From: Neelides folsomi
Lineage: Eukaryota > Arthropoda > Collembola > Neelipleona > Neelidae
Length of the DNA: 64,000 bases
Assembly: GCA_034687125.1 (NCBI GenBank)
Contig: JAQGBZ010000018.1
Location: 62,001 to 126,000, forward strand
Reading direction: 5' to 3'
Under the pieces are notes generated by a model. That model made no database searches. It was not told the DNA's origin and saw only the letters and a list, made by a program, of their open reading frames with translations. The position numbers were made by a program, and so were the translations under genes. Position 1 is the first letter of the stretch. Each line of letters begins with the position of its first letter. Shown one piece after another: positions 40,301-47,400 of this stretch.

Positions 40301-40324
40301 CACCTCCTCCGACCCGACCTCCAT
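4237..40324 (-). CDS. futsch: MAP1-family microtubule-associated protein (futsch-like), six coding exons
   Basis: Join on the minus strand: 40324-40147, 20493-20395, 19250-19078, 18487-9412, 8034-7926, 4312-4237. All introns are GT-AG and every junction keeps frame: 9711 nt, 3236 residues plus stop. Residues 1-506 are the conserved MAP1 N-terminal region, with LTGSYLLIVL, GLLSWDVDLS, GSWILQDGTFSF and YVFPGGQGDAALFGINGFN. About 256-330 form the degenerate metallo-beta-lactamase-like part, without a zinc-binding HxHxDH. A Lys/Ser/Pro-rich basic region (about 507-755) is followed by a very long Glu-rich, low-complexity region. A light-chain domain closes the protein (3116-3236: DLAYVPHHGN, ARYYVFSG, VIPTYDTDTLGYW). 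Family members bind and stabilise microtubules in axons and synapses; in flies futsch shapes neuromuscular synapses. The internal acidic region looks non-repetitive, unlike the tandemly repeated Drosophila protein. A noncoding 5' exon upstream is possible. Confidence 0.9.
6507..7145. mobile_element. MITE-like non-autonomous DNA transposon with ~40-bp terminal inverted repeats
   Basis: The left end starts GGGAAGTATTGCAAACACG. The right end, read in reverse complement, starts GGGAAGTATTGCAAATTCACG. The match runs on through a CGTAACG..CCCGTA..CGTAG pattern for about 40 bases, with a 2-base gap and a few mismatches. Both sides are flanked by TA (6505-6506 and 7146-7147), which fits a TA target duplication as in Tc1/mariner-type elements. 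Inside are a 12-bp inverted pair, cgtatccgtagc at 6622-6633 against gctacggatacg at 7103-7114. A direct repeat, actaaatcctgc, lies near 6650 and near 7018, and many ACGTAACG words occur next to the ends. No transposase is recognisable. It sits in futsch intron 5. Confidence 0.8.
7520..7574 (-). CDS. Possible alternative terminal exon of futsch
   Basis: A good acceptor (tttatttaattcag, ending at 7575) is followed by a frame compatible with exon 5. It gives Arg, then NGKPQDEMKHPRVVSTN, then a TAA at 7522-7520. The peptide has no resemblance to known MAP1 tails. It is either an alternative last exon or chance; I prefer the 4237-4312 exon as the main end. Confidence 0.2.
7926..8034 (-). CDS. futsch: futsch coding exon 5 (light-chain domain)
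   Basis: A 109-base exon. The acceptor is tttttatag at 8035-8036; its first two bases, AT, complete an Asp codon begun in exon 4. It encodes VTVIPTYDTDTLGYWVV and then a helix ending KIDLAPSAS, closely matching the insect MAP1 light chain. It ends with AG of a split Arg codon before GTTTCT. Confidence 0.9.
8035..9411 (-). other. futsch: futsch intron 4
   Basis: A 1377-base intron with donor G|GTGAGTAA. The donor itself reads Gly-Glu-stop in the frame of exon 4, so retention would end the protein just inside the light-chain domain. A 21-bp palindrome lies at 8120-8140. ORFs here, for example plus 8853-9077, are not recognisable. Confidence 0.85.
9412..18487 (-). CDS. futsch: futsch coding exon 4 (giant exon)
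   Basis: A 9076-base exon encoding residues 151-3175. The acceptor is cctatgggtag before GAC GGG ACC; an ATG at 18469 is internal Met, not the start, because DGTFSF precedes it and joins GSWILQ from exon 3. Order: end of the conserved N-terminal region (to about residue 506), a basic Lys/Ser/Thr/Pro region, a 22-residue uncharged Ala/Gly/Val stretch (about 755-777), and more than 2 kb of codons rich in Glu, Asp, Lys and Ser. After that comes a Lys-rich linker (TPKKEGKKTPSK) and the start of the light-chain domain. Exons of several kilobases for the middle of MAP1 proteins are usual. The Glu/Lys/Ser codon bias opens long antisense frames that are not genes. Confidence 0.97.
18488..19077 (-). 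other. futsch: futsch intron 3
   Basis: A 590-base GT-AG intron between CAG|GTGAGA at 19077 and tag|GAC at 18488. It joins two exons in phase 0 exactly at the conserved GSWILQ/DGTFSF junction. No other feature was seen. Confidence 0.92.
19078..19250 (-). CDS. futsch: futsch coding exon 3
   Basis: A 173-base exon. The first two bases complete Gly started in exon 2, then EKLVQWASENLVVEVLIH, NTLLQCMKNLLASFT, HRHIIHAGYTF and GSWILQ follow. This is among the most conserved parts of the MAP1 N-terminal region. The acceptor is tcattttcag and the donor CAG|GTGAGA, both close to consensus. Confidence 0.95.
19251..20394 (-). other. futsch: futsch intron 2, with a GC-rich block
   Basis: A 1144-base intron. 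Bases about 20030-20290 are clearly richer in GC than the surroundings and open frames on both strands. On the minus strand just after it a TATATAG lies at 20013-20019. This could be an internal promoter or enhancer; the evidence is compositional only. Confidence 0.85.
20395..20493 (-). CDS. futsch: futsch coding exon 2
   Basis: A 99-base exon. It completes Gly from exon 1 and then reads LLSWDVDLSHVDLCCELLNL and EGDEARN, the MAP1 'LLSWD' region. The acceptor is ttatgttctatag and the donor AATG|GTGAAT. Both flanking splice phases are 1 and match the neighbours. Confidence 0.93.
26325..26380. repeat. Two adjoining perfect hairpins with the same TGCTG loop
   Basis: The first hairpin has stem AATTCAAGT / ACTTGAATT (26325-26347). 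The second has stem TTCAAACGAAGGCAT / ATGCCTTCGTTTGAA (26346-26380). Both loops are exactly TGCTG. Stems are 9 and 15 bp without mismatch. Confidence 0.9.
26781..26836 (+). repeat. Short direct duplication, 33-base period
   Basis: A 23-base word starting tatagaat and ending acatacata occurs at 26781-26803 and 26814-26836 with one difference. AT-rich intronic sequence. Confidence 0.85.
34297..34315. promoter_or_regulatory. Palindromic double E-box in futsch intron 1
   Basis: CACATATGGCCCATATGTG is a perfect palindrome with 9-bp arms and one central base. Each arm contains CATATG, an E-box (CANNTG) of the kind bound by bHLH factors. It sits beside a GC-richer block. The regulatory role is inferred only from the motif and its place in a long first intron. 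Confidence 0.35.
40147..40324 (-). CDS. futsch: futsch coding exon 1 (start codon)
   Basis: The ATG at 40324 has an in-frame TGA directly before it (40327-40325), so the frame cannot extend upstream without splicing. The 59 codons run from MEVGSEEVMMGLEDSSGGT through an acidic leader to ALSPLTGSYLLIVLAEPHSE and QRLTRG, the first conserved MAP1 block. The donor is AGAG|GTAATT at 40146, phase 1. The base at -3 is T, a weak context; two Met codons eight and nine residues later are possible alternatives. Confidence 0.88.
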
Positions 40325-43222
40325 TCACTCCGAGTAGTACCGGCTGGGAATTACAATACTTTATATCTGGACAAGTGAGTAACAATTCGGATTTAATAAG
40401 TCAATTTCTTGAGAGTGAATGACAAGTAGGCTGAGAATTGGGTCGTGGAGTATGTATATATATACTTTGGGGTATATGATGGTATTACTGCGGAATAAGT
40501 AATACGGGACCGGGGTTGGGTGGCGAAGTGTTCGGAGGAGCTGCCGACAACCGACTGAGGAACTCACGTCCACCACAACCTTTCCAGAAGGAGAGCCTAG
40601 GCAAGAGGAGAGACCGTGAGGAATTCACCATTCCTTCTCTCTCCGCCTACTACACTCGGAAGTTGCAGGCAAGCGCGAACCATTTCTAAACACCAGTCAC
40701 GGGTACTCCAACCTTTGGAGGTACTCATCCTTAAATCGCCAAACATCCAAAATTACCACTTTTATTAAATAAAGAAAATTCGCTATGAAATATAAACCTT
40801 GGTAGAAATAACTTTTTTGATCGTGATGAATGCATGCAAACTAATATTGGTTTCACTTTGGATGGCAGTTGGAAAATAAACTTGAGTAAACTTGGTTGTA
40901 AATATTTATAAATCCCCTGATCCCCTACCTATTCCACTTGCTAAGTGTTAAGGATTGACAAAATATTTTATTTAACTGACAGCATTGACATAGACGAGTC
41001 GTAAATTGCACCGCTTATTAAAGTCATTGATCATTGATCAAAAAGAACCTTGAGCTTAATTTATTTAGAAAATCATTCCGTGCTTTCAATTTCTTTCATT
41101 TTTCTTTCCGAAGGAAACTTTTTCGATATTAAAATATTGAATAAACGTGCTTTATCTATAACTCTATTATGCATAAAAGGGCAAAATTGATTTTACAAGA
41201 CCACCATAATAAAGTGCCTATGTATGTGTAGCATTAAGCAAGTGCAAGTAGTAGACTCCATTTCCTGAACTTTTTTTATAAAACCTACCATTTGACACCC
41301 AATTTGTCTTTACTCTACTCTTTTGTCAGCACTGTCAACACTGTCAACAGGCTTACTACTTTTGTATTAAGTACCTTGATATGTAACGTTAATTAATAAT
41401 GACTTTTATTGTAAATGACCCAATGACTCGTTAAAATGTATACCTACATGTTAAGTATAATATGTAGTGTAATGTTATATGGTAATGTTACATTACATGT
41501 TATTGCATTTTGTAATATCTCTTATTTTAAGTTCATTCTCAAATGGAGTGGAAATAGTAATTGACTGAATAGAACGGCATACGACACAGTAAAATATCAG
41601 CCAGTTAAAGATGAATGAACTTCCACTTCTGAATTTGAGATATAAGCAGGCTTAAAGAATCAATGAAGTTTATGTACAGGAGGGTGTGAGCATAATTAAT
41701 GTACTTTGGATCCACATTCTCTCATATATCGTTCCATGTAGGACGGTTTGAGATGTTCATCTTCTTTATGATTCAGACTCACTCGGCCTGATAGGAGGAG
41801 TAAATAATTAAGGAGGCCTTTCCCTCCAAATTACATATTAGATTAGAGGGCACCAACATTACTTATGACTCACGAGTCGGAGCTCGCAAATTAACTTTTT
41901 CTAAGTATCTCTCTATAAATAAGTAATGAGGGATTGATTGGACTTGTGCCATAGGAGGTGTCGGCCACCGACTTCCAAATGCCATGTTGGCCCTCCAGAC
42001 CTTTTAGTCATGGGAAACTTGAGTGTAGACACAATGAGGATGTAATAAGAAAATTCCCAAGTCCCACGCTAGCATAAAATCATCAAAGGTTCATAGCATA
42101 TCTTTCAAACCCACCCACCCTAAGCCAAATTCACCTTCACCATTTGTTCAAAATGAATAGGGCCTTAATTAGGGGTTCTACCCTTTTGTTTTTCAATTGG
42201 AAAAGTGGGAAGTTGATTATGGAGTATTTCCTATATTTGTGGAAGCTCATGAACATACAATAGATTTTAACGTGCAAAATATAGGTATAGTTATACAGGT
42301 TAATACCGGTGTATATAAGTATGTATTAATAAATTAACTTTATAGCATATGCATATGGAGAAAATGCCCATATTTTTCATTTTGTGGTTTGATCGATATT
42401 AATTAGTTTTACTTGTGTATAAAATCGCTTCAGCTCAACATACATTAAAACTTAGGTAGGAGAGTCAATGTATTTTGATATATACTATAGTACTGATTCC
42501 TATTAATGTATTGATTACTCTTACTTTTATACCTCACGTACATTATAATTAATTATGTATAAAACAGTACTTTAATTATATGAGAATTTTGTTTCTTATA
42601 AAATTTCTTTCGATATTTCGGTATATGTATCCGAACTTATACCTATATTAATTATATTTTCAATCTTGTAATAAATTGAGTTTGTAAACTCAATTAATAT
42701 TAATTGATTATGTTCTATTGCAATTAAATTGATTTGTTTGCATACAATCTATATTAAAAGAAACTTCAAATTGAATTAATAATTAATTTTGGTCCAAATT
42801 TCGTTTTGATTTTCATATAAATTAAAATATTCATCTCCGTGTCCGAAATTAGTTCTTCAGAATTTGGTAAACTTATGCATATTATCATAAATATGAATTA
42901 AATCATAATTCATAATAATAAGCAGAGAGTTCTGTATTTGTATAAAAAAATACAGTACCTTACAATAGCCCACAATTTCACCTTCCAACATCGAATTCTT
43001 GAAACTTGACAATGTAAAGTTGACATGCTTGATCGTTTTTTATTTTAAATAATTTTTATAAAATGATCAATCATTATCATTTGTAATTGTGTTTCATCGT
43101 TATATGTAAATACACCTTTGCATAATTTATTGTTCAATTGAGGTTTAGCTTCGTTTAAAATGTTTAAAAGAATTCATAAACTCAAACGTTCCGTTCGTCC
43201 AGGAAGCTTACCAATATAGGTA

Positions 43223-43396
43223 CACATGAACTCGGATATAGTCACCTTGGTTATAGTCACAACTCGGCTATAGTCATTATTTTCAATTGTCCCGGCAGGG
43301 AGATAGGCAATATAATGTCCTCGTTTATAGTCAAACTCGGCTATACTCAATCAAATCCACCCCTCCCTTGAAGTTGACTATATCCGAGTTCATGTG
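43223..43396. mobile_element. Element A: 174-bp inverted-repeat element, TA-flanked
   Basis: Ends start CACATGAACTCGGATATAG. The inverted repeat, including the flanking TA, is 24 bp and perfect (43221-43244 against 43375-43398). The interior repeats words like ACTCGGCTATAGTCA and TTATAGTCA several times, in an AT-rich host. No ORF. Confidence 0.75.
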
Positions 43397-43398
43397 TA

Positions 43399-43731
43399 TT
43401 ACAAAATTGTAACGTTAAAAGGTGTAATGAATTTCATTTTTATGCACATTTTGTCGTGACAATAAGAGCTGCGTTACAATTTTGTAATTTCATTACAAAC
43501 TGCGTTACAATTTTGTAATTTCATTACAAACTGCGTTACAATTTTGTAATTTCAATCTACGTTACAAAATTCGTATTCCCTTTTTCAATTAAAACTTAAA
43601 TCTAAACGATTTTTAAATGGCATATATGGAAACGTGTGATAATCACACATTACAAAATTGTAATAATCATCTACTAATAAAGGTGTTATAACTTCCAAGC
43701 GTTCTAACTTTGTAACGTTACAATTTTGTAA
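43399..43731. mobile_element. Element B: 333-bp inverted-repeat element, TA-flanked
   Basis: Ends read TTACAAAATTGTAACGTTA (43399-43417) and its exact reverse complement (43713-43731); with flanks the match is 22 bp. The palindrome TTACAAAATTGTAA or close variants recur inside. A 31-base tandem repeat lies in the left half. No ORF of note. Confidence 0.75.
43469..43554 (+). repeat. 31-bp tandem repeat inside element B (about 2.8 copies)
   Basis: Copies start at 43469, 43500 and 43531, each with CTGCGTTACAATTTTGTAAT; the third breaks off after 24 bases. The two full copies are identical. Confidence 0.9.
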
Positions 43732-44761
43732 TACCTTTATTGGTAAGCTTCCAGAAGTACAAGGCACAAGTATCTCACAGATACTTTATGTCCATCTGGT
43801 GAGATTCAAAATGAAACTATTACTCGAAGAAAGTTATATGGGAATAACAGTGTTAATTTATGAATGGAGAGGGCGCTGAAGAGGTATCGTAAAATTGTGA
43901 ACCAAAATCCCAACCACATTCACTCTCATTGAGCTCCTTTTACGCTCACTCATCCAGTATACAGGGTATATAAACCATATCACCAAGAATGAAAAAAATG
44001 AGTAGTTATTCATGTTTTACATCATTAATCTCTAACATTTAATGTTAAATGAATACATCAGGGTTCAATTAAACGCCCAATACGTAATATATTGATCATT
44101 AGAGCAATATAGTTTCACATTCTCTCTCATACTGCATCACTATTGTGGAGATTCTAAGAATAAAATGACTCTCTTCCGAGCCAAGTTTATTTTTTGTGGA
44201 GCTTTAGATAACTCGTGTTTTAATCTAAAAATGCCCTAACCTTTAGCAAGGATTTGAATAGATGTAAATGAGCATAATTATTACACTATCTAAATCATAA
44301 GCAAACAATATTATGCATCAATGAGTTGATGATTTACATTTTTGTGAATGATTCACAATGAGAATATTTGAAAAACGTTTGAGTATCGCCGTTTGAAGAA
44401 GGATATGCAAGTTGGCAATTGAAGTTGGCCTTTGTGTCGATCTTGAAAGTGGAGGTATAAAAATGATTTAATTAAAGGAATATAATTAACAATTTCCACG
44501 TTATCAATGTAAGGAAAGGAGGGAATTGTGTAAAAAGGCATTGTGTGAAGGCATCAACTTGGTTCTTGTCTGGCTGTGTGTAAGGTTAAAGCCCATGCTT
44601 GTCCTTGGTTGGGGTCGGCTTAATAATATTCTCGTGTAGAATGTAGAAGGTGCGAGAGGGGTTTGGGAGTGTGCGCCATTCCCCTAGGAACCTCGCCTCT
44701 GCCTTCGACTTGTCAGTGAGGCAAGTGGGGTCGAAGAGGAATCATCGCTTGTGAGGACACC

Positions 44762-45104
44762 ATGCCTGCTAGTCTGTTCGGAGAGATGGACCACGTTCCC
44801 GCTGCCCCGGTTCATCATGGGCACGGGTTGGAGGATCAGCGAGCTCTTCAGCTCGCCCTCGAGCTCTCCATGCTCGGCCTGAACGAGTCGGCCCTTCATC
44901 ATCAGAACCACGCTGCTGTGAACTCGTCCCACAACAACCACCATAACGAACACCATGGTGGGGGAAACAACGAAGCGGCTTCATACTTCTCCAACAATGT
45001 CGTCGATGATCTCCGGAGCCTCCTTCCCAAGAAGAGCCAGAACATGACAGAGTGTGTTCCTGTACCGAGTTCCGAACATGTCGCCGAGATCGTCGGCCGT
45101 CAAG
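44762..45104 (+). CDS. mex-3: mex-3 exon 1
   Basis: 114 codons plus one base. The donor CAAG|GTACGT cuts the last Gly codon of the KH1 GxxG loop. It codes the N-terminal helix, the His/Asn-rich segment and the first strand and helix of KH1. Confidence 0.95.
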
Positions 45105-46707
45105 GTACGTTCCTCCTCATTAACATTGCATCTCATTTGGGATCTACATATATATGATTTGATTATTACTCACATCCTACCCCCGACACATCCGTTGGTA
45201 TCCCAAGGTCTGAGGAAACCTGTGAGATTCCCATCGTGTTTCCACGGACCTTGGTTCATCCGCTTTATCTACTACATTGATCTGATCACTAACGACGGAA
45301 ATCCTTCCTTTTCCGCAGGTTGCAAGATCAAGGCTCTGAGAGCGAAGACGAATACGTACATCAAGACTCCGGTTCGGGGAGAAGAGCCTGTTTTTGTGGT
45401 GACTGGGAGAAAGGAAGATGTGGCATTGGCCAAACGTGAGATCCTCTCAGCTGCCGAGCACTTTTCCCAAATTCGGGCTTCAAGAAAAGGAGGCAATGGC
45501 ATTGGAGGAATCCCGGGTGGCGGCACAAAAGACGGAAACGGAACTACAAATGGACTTACTCTCGCCCCGGCTCCCATCCCCGGACAAGTTACCATCCAGG
45601 TAAGCATTGATATTCCTCATCTCTCTCTCGCTTACGCTTCCTACCGCTGCCACGTGGTTCGATTTCGGACTAGGTAGGGAGTGGAGACGTTGGTTAGGGA
45701 GGGCCATGTTTGTAATGGCTCCTCTTCCGCAGGTGAGAGTTCCGTACCGCGTCGTGGGACTCGTGGTAGGGCCGAAGGGAGCGACGATCAAGAGAATCCA
45801 GCAGCAGACCCACACTTACATAGTGACACCCTCTCGGGACAAAGACCCTGTTTTTGAAGTCACGGGCCTTCCCGACCACGTGCAGATGGCTAAAAGAGAG
45901 ATCGAGGCCCACATTGCGATTCGGACCGGGAGTCTCCCGATGGAGAACGGCGGGATGGAACACGAGCTCAACTGCTCCCACCTTGAGCTCCTCGCCAACT
46001 TGTACAAGCAAGGAGGGTCGTCAGGCTTGAACCTCGAAGGTCTCAGCATTGGTCTCATCAACTCACTCAGCAGCTCTTTGTCGAGCGTCTCTGGCCACGG
46101 CCAAAACAACGGCGGCGGAATTCTCAATGGGAACTCAGGAAACTCGGCCGGATCCAACTCGGTCGGCTCGAGCTCTTCAGGCGGAGGAAGTCTTTCCTCC
46201 CTCAATGGATTCAACAACTGCGGTGCCGGGATGTTCGGACAAATGACAGAGCTCACGGGGTTCTCCCTCATTGACAACGGACTCATGTCTTCGTCCCGAT
46301 CTGAGGACTCTTATCTCTTCGGTGGGTCTGGCCCCAACAGCATCGTCGGCTCTCAGACAAAGCTGTCGGACATTTTTGCCAACTCGGCAGCGAGCGTCGT
46401 GGCTGCAAACAACAACACGAACGTCAGTGTGGGCTCTTCTCCATGGGGAAGCTTTGACCGCGACGAGGGGCTCGGGGAGTCCCCGACTTTGGAGTCCGCT
46501 CCCGGGTCGGTCATGTGGCCGGAACTGAACGGAGGACTCCGGTCCTCGATCTCGCCACCTGGCCTTGGCCTCAAGATTGAGAGCGGTGCTGGAGGAGAAA
46601 TGCAACGACGGATGAGCAGCGAGCAGCCCTTTGGACTCCTCACCAGTGTGACCTCATCAGGGTCGGTGTCTGGCCCATCGTCACCCACCGAGCTCTCCGA
46701 GCATTAA
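44762..46707 (+). CDS. mex-3: MEX-3 homologue, two KH domains, three exons
   Basis: Join 44762-45104, 45319-45599, 45733-46707: 1599 nt, 532 residues. The ATG is in a good context (gacaccATG), with an in-frame TGA at 44717 and no ATG between. The N-terminus carries [13 protein letters not shown], a short helix conserved in MEX-3 proteins, then a His/Asn-rich stretch. KH1 (about 97-165) has the GxxG loop GRQG (112-115) and [20 protein letters not shown]2 (about 204-274) has GPKG (221-224), [19 protein letters not shown] and [10 protein letters not shown] Ser/Gly/Asn-rich tail follows, with no Cys/His pattern of a RING finger. MEX-3 proteins bind 3' UTRs in the cytoplasm and repress translation, for example in germline and early patterning in nematodes and caudal control in Tribolium. 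Target RNAs here are unknown. Confidence 0.96.
45105..45318 (+). other. mex-3: mex-3 intron 1
   Basis: 214 bases from GTACGT to ttttccgcag, phase 1; length not a multiple of three and with stops in frame, so not coding. Confidence 0.93.
45319..45599 (+). CDS. mex-3: mex-3 exon 2
   Basis: 281 bases: the rest of KH1, then a Gly/Asn-rich linker ([12 protein letters not shown]) and the start of KH2 (QVTIQ). The donor is CAG|GTAAGC, close to consensus, phase 0. Confidence 0.95.
45600..45732 (+). other. mex-3: mex-3 intron 2
   Basis: 133 bases, GTAAGC to cttccgcag. The first codons after it, [16 protein letters not shown], continue KH2 without gap. Confidence 0.93.
45733..46707 (+). CDS. mex-3: mex-3 exon 3
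   Basis: 975 bases: most of KH2, then a low-complexity Ser/Gly/Asn tail with short motifs [11 protein letters not shown] and [12 protein letters not shown], ending SPTELSEH and TAA. The exon is GC-richer than the flanks, which makes long false frames on both strands. Confidence 0.95.
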   Translation: MRVPYRVVGLVVGPKGATIKRIQQQTHTYIVTPSRDKDPVFEVTGLPDHVQMAKREIEAHIAIRTGSLPMENGGMEHELNCSHLELLANLYKQGGSSGLNLEGLSIGLINSLSSSLSSVSGHGQNNGGGILNGNSGNSAGSNSVGSSSSGGGSLSSLNGFNNCGAGMFGQMTELTGFSLIDNGLMSSSRSEDSYLFGGSGPNSIVGSQTKLSDIFANSAASVVAANNNTNVSVGSSPWGSFDRDEGLGESPTLESAPGSVMWPELNGGLRSSISPPGLGLKIESGAGGEMQRRMSSEQPFGLLTSVTSSGSVSGPSSPTELSEH

Positions 46708-47400
46708 ATCGACACTGACTCCAAGACCCGGAATCAACGGCAAGATGGATTCGACTGTGCTAATTTATTAACTAATCCTCCCTTTTTTATTTTACATTTT
46801 AAATTTTATTTATAGAGAGAACCACTCCCTAAGTACACACTCCTAAATACTATTTCACATTTATTATTATATTATATTATATTCCTCAAACATTAATATA
46901 TATTATATTATAAAACATTTATTGTACCCAAAATACTATACACTATAGACGTAGAATTTTTGTATTTATTACATAATGAGATACTTTATTTCTTTAAAGC
47001 TATTTTTATGAATTCAATAATTGAGTGCATGCTTTTTTGCGTGAATCGCGATAACTTTCGTTACATTTTCCTAAAGATTGAAATGAAATAATGAACTGAC
47101 TCGTATTTTCGATAATATATGAACATACATATTATTTAATTTAAAGAAAAATAAGATTCGTATTTTTTTCATTTTTGAAATCAAATGAGCCTGCTTGTTC
47201 TCGAAAGAGCCTTTATTTATTTTATTATTATTTACTATTTATAGTCGCCGAACTCGTATTAATTTGTAGGATAGGCACATAAGCATAATTACTGCATAAA
47301 TATGTTGGAGTAGGGAATGGCATTTTCATACACAGAGTTATTTATTATCACCTCCAAGCGTCACCTTTTTATATATCTAACTTATTCGAACTACCTCTCA
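46708..47400 (+). other. Probable mex-3 3' UTR and downstream DNA
   Basis: Composition drops to very AT-rich right after the stop, with simple TTATATTA runs near 46862-46915. I did not find a canonical AATAAA here, so the 3' end cannot be placed. Confidence 0.45.

Larger units (their letters stand above)
43202..43752. mobile_element. Composite of two palindromic MITE-like elements in a 40-bp palindromic site
   Basis: The outer arms are GGAAGCTTACCAATATAGG (43202-43220) and its reverse complement at 43734-43752, with one mismatch in 19. Between them, in order, are TA, element A (43223-43396), TA, element B (43399-43731) and TA. Removing A and B with one TA each leaves a 40-bp near-perfect palindrome centred on GGTACC. 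A simple reading is two insertions at TA. No coding sequence was seen. Confidence 0.75.
40325..44761. other. Shared upstream region between divergent futsch and mex-3
   Basis: About 4.4 kb separates the two start codons. Promoters and 5' UTRs of both genes should lie here. A minus-strand donor-like GAC|GTGAGT at 40567 and acceptor-like ttcccag at 40344 suggest a noncoding first futsch exon. Near mex-3 an in-frame stop at 44717-44719 bounds its start. The middle is AT-rich and holds a composite palindromic insertion (43202-43752). A small 9-base tandem, CACTGTCAA twice, lies at 41330-41347. No other gene was seen. Confidence 0.75.

Noticed and set aside
45054-45677. A 207-codon plus-strand ORF reading through mex-3 introns 1 and 2
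   Set aside because: Only the middle is KH coding; its ends are intron sequence with clear GT-AG borders.
45272-46688. Minus-strand and other-frame ORFs across mex-3 (up to 156 codons)
   Set aside because: They overlap a clearly conserved KH-domain gene and result from its higher GC content.
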